A DNA stretch of 33,377 nt from Selenomonadaceae bacterium. Its GTDB lineage: Bacteria > Bacillota > Negativicutes > Selenomonadales > Selenomonadaceae. The position numbers were made by a program, and so were the translations under genes. Every line of letters starts with the position of its first letter. The stretch's first letter is position 1. Under the pieces are notes generated by a model. That model was not told the origin of the DNA. It was given only the letters and a program-made list of their open reading frames with translations, and made no database searches. Where the stretch lies: positions 1 through 33,377 of the forward strand of contig JAFXTD010000036.1 in the NCBI GenBank assembly GCA_017535925.1, given 5' to 3'. This document shows, one piece after another, positions 32,178 through 33,377 of the stretch.

Positions 32178-33173
32178 ATGAAGTTGGCGATACTCGGCAC
32201 GGGCTTTATCGTGAAAGAGGGCGCGTTGCGAGCCTTGAAGGAAGTTCCCGAAATTGAGACGGTTGCAATTTTTGCTTTGCCGCGCAGCAAGGACAAGGCG
32301 GAAAAATTGGCGCAAGAAAATTCAATCCCGAAAGTCTTCACGGATTATGACGAACTGCTTGCCGAACCCGCGATTGATTTTGTTTACGTCGGCTTGACCA
32401 ACAGCGTCCATTACGAATACACTAAACGGGCATTGCTTGCGGGAAAAAATGTCATCGTCGAAAAACCTTTTGCCTCCACCGCCGCCGAAGTCGAGGAACT
32501 GCGCGAATTGGCTTTGAAAAAAAATCTTTACGTGTTCGAGGCGGTGACGTTGCTTTACCTGCCGAACTTTGCCGCGATAAAAAAAGAATTGCCCAAGCTC
32601 GGAAGAATTCGGGCAGTCACGACAAATTATTCGCAGTACTCAAGCCGCTACGATAAATATTTGCAAGGCGAAGTTTTGCCCGCGTTCAATCCGAAACTTT
32701 CCGGCGGCGCGCTCTACGACATTAACATTTACAATTTGAATTTAATCGTCGGCTTGTTCGGAGCACCAGTTGCCGTCAATTACACGGCGAATATCGGCTT
32801 TAACGGCATTGACACCTCGGGCTTGCTCGTTTTGAAGTATCAAGATTTTTTTGCGACGGCACTCGGCGCGAAGGATTCGGACAGCCCAAGCTTTGCAATC
32901 ATTCAAGGTGAAAAAGGTTGGATTAAAATTTTCGGCGCGCCCAACGAATTGAAATGCTTTGAACTTTGTTTGCGGCGGACGGGCATCACTACAAAATTTG
33001 AACTCAATCGCTATGACTTCCGCATGGTTCACGAGTTTAAAGAGTTCGCGAAGATTTATCACGCCAAAGACTTTGACAGAGTGAGGGAAGGTTTGGAAAT
33101 TTCTCTTGCGACGATTCAAATTGCCGAGACTGCGCGTAAGCAAGCCGGAATAATTTTTCCCTGCGACGAATAA
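32178..33173 (+). CDS. Gfo/Idh/MocA-family oxidoreductase
   Basis: A 331-residue NAD(P)-dependent dehydrogenase-like protein. AILGTGFIVKEGALRAL is the dinucleotide-binding loop, FVYVGLTNSVHYEYTKRALL and NVIVEKPFAS give the conserved Glu-Lys-Pro, with Lys as catalytic residue. GGALYDINIYNLNLI fits the D-x-x-x-Y/H-type active-site helix of the C-terminal domain. Such enzymes oxidise or reduce sugars, inositols and related compounds; the substrate is unknown. GGGAGG lies upstream of the ATG. The gene sits just after MITE copy 2, and its 3' end is repeated downstream. Confidence 0.88.
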   Translation: MKLAILGTGFIVKEGALRALKEVPEIETVAIFALPRSKDKAEKLAQENSIPKVFTDYDELLAEPAIDFVYVGLTNSVHYEYTKRALLAGKNVIVEKPFASTAAEVEELRELALKKNLYVFEAVTLLYLPNFAAIKKELPKLGRIRAVTTNYSQYSSRYDKYLQGEVLPAFNPKLSGGALYDINIYNLNLIVGLFGAPVAVNYTANIGFNGIDTSGLLVLKYQDFFATALGAKDSDSPSFAIIQGEKGWIKIFGAPNELKCFELCLRRTGITTKFELNRYDFRMVHEFKEFAKIYHAKDFDRVREGLEISLATIQIAETARKQAGIIFPCDE

Positions 33174-33206
33174 AATTTTCTTTCCGACAAAAAAGCTCCT
33201 CGAATG

Positions 33207-33377
33207 GGCGGACGGGTATCACTACAAAATTTGAACTCAATCGTTATGACTTCCGCATGGTTCACGAGTTTAAAGAGTTCGCGAAGATTTATCACGCCAA
33301 AGACTTTGACAGAGTGAGGGAAGGTTTGGAAATTTCTCTTGCGACGATTCAAATTGCCGAGACTGCACATAAGCAAG
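33207..33377 (+). pseudogene. partial second copy of the oxidoreductase 3' end
   Basis: These 171 bases repeat 32974-33144, the C-terminal coding part of the preceding gene, offset by 233 bases, and run off the window. Only four differences are seen (32984 C to T, 33010 or so C to T, and two G to A near the end). In the reading frame of the full gene three are silent and one changes Arg to His. There is no start codon or upstream half. It could be a remnant of a duplicated or imported allele, or an assembly effect at a contig end. Confidence 0.8.

Noticed and set aside
1..33377. tRNA or complete rRNA genes
   Set aside because: I found no cloverleaf or conserved rRNA segment; only the presumed leader at the left edge is present.

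Overview
The window looks like part of the chromosome of an anaerobic, low-oxygen-adapted member of the Bacillota, most plausibly a Negativicutes relative. The evidence is an HPr with both His15 and a regulatory Ser46, a ferredoxin-dependent 2-oxoacid oxidoreductase (korDABC), a futalosine-type menaquinone gene (mqnA), CbiD, RqcH, and consensus TTGAC-N17-TATAAT promoters. The taxonomic placement is inference. Base composition is moderate, with a striking excess of A-runs followed by T-runs (AAAATTTT type) in genes and spacers alike.

Region by region: (1) 1-76 holds a strong leftward promoter and a leader resembling those of rRNA operons. (2) 269-8180 is a decaying five-gene anti-phage or restriction operon of the MORC-ATPase/Z1 type: C5 methyltransferase (3' end lost), GHKL/MORC-like ATPase (5' end lost), Z1 helicase-like protein (intact), PD-(D/E)XK nuclease (intact) and AIPR protein (frameshift plus nonsense). 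A complete HNH endonuclease transcription unit, in reverse orientation with its own promoter and terminator, sits exactly where the methyltransferase 3' end and the ATPase 5' end should be. (3) 8191-11199, minus strand: cmk, ptsH and ptsI, with a long hairpin between the two PTS genes. (4) 11264-13285: a membrane diguanylate cyclase with an unusual N-terminal domain. (5) 13282-13626: heptamer repeats and a 217-bp MITE-like element. (6) 13627-17422: a rhamnosyltransferase-like gene, rfbB, an orphan HicB-like gene, cbiD and a small exported or anchored protein. (7) 17437-19935: trpE, trpG and a low-molecular-weight phosphatase. (8) 19988-22339, minus strand: guaA and mqnA. (9) 22411-27456: a GT2-GT4 fusion, an RgpF-like gene and rqcH. 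(10) 27564-31945: a PIN-domain gene with a small partner, korDABC with a duplicated korC start, and a TPR protein. (11) 31930-33377: a second copy of the MITE-like element, a Gfo/Idh/MocA oxidoreductase, and a partial second copy of that gene running off the edge.

Three themes connect the window. First, the defence locus shows modular replacement and decay: one nuclease unit has displaced the core of another system. Second, small repeats (four kinds of heptamer array, a TA-flanked MITE and a third possible element) run up to and into gene ends, supplying stop codons or terminal residues of several proteins. Third, two housekeeping genes carry partial second copies that differ almost only at silent sites, which suggests recombination with related alleles or an assembly effect rather than recent simple duplication. 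The surface-polysaccharide genes (GT2, rfbB, GT2-GT4, RgpF-like) probably act in rhamnose-containing glycan synthesis, although they lie in two separate groups.
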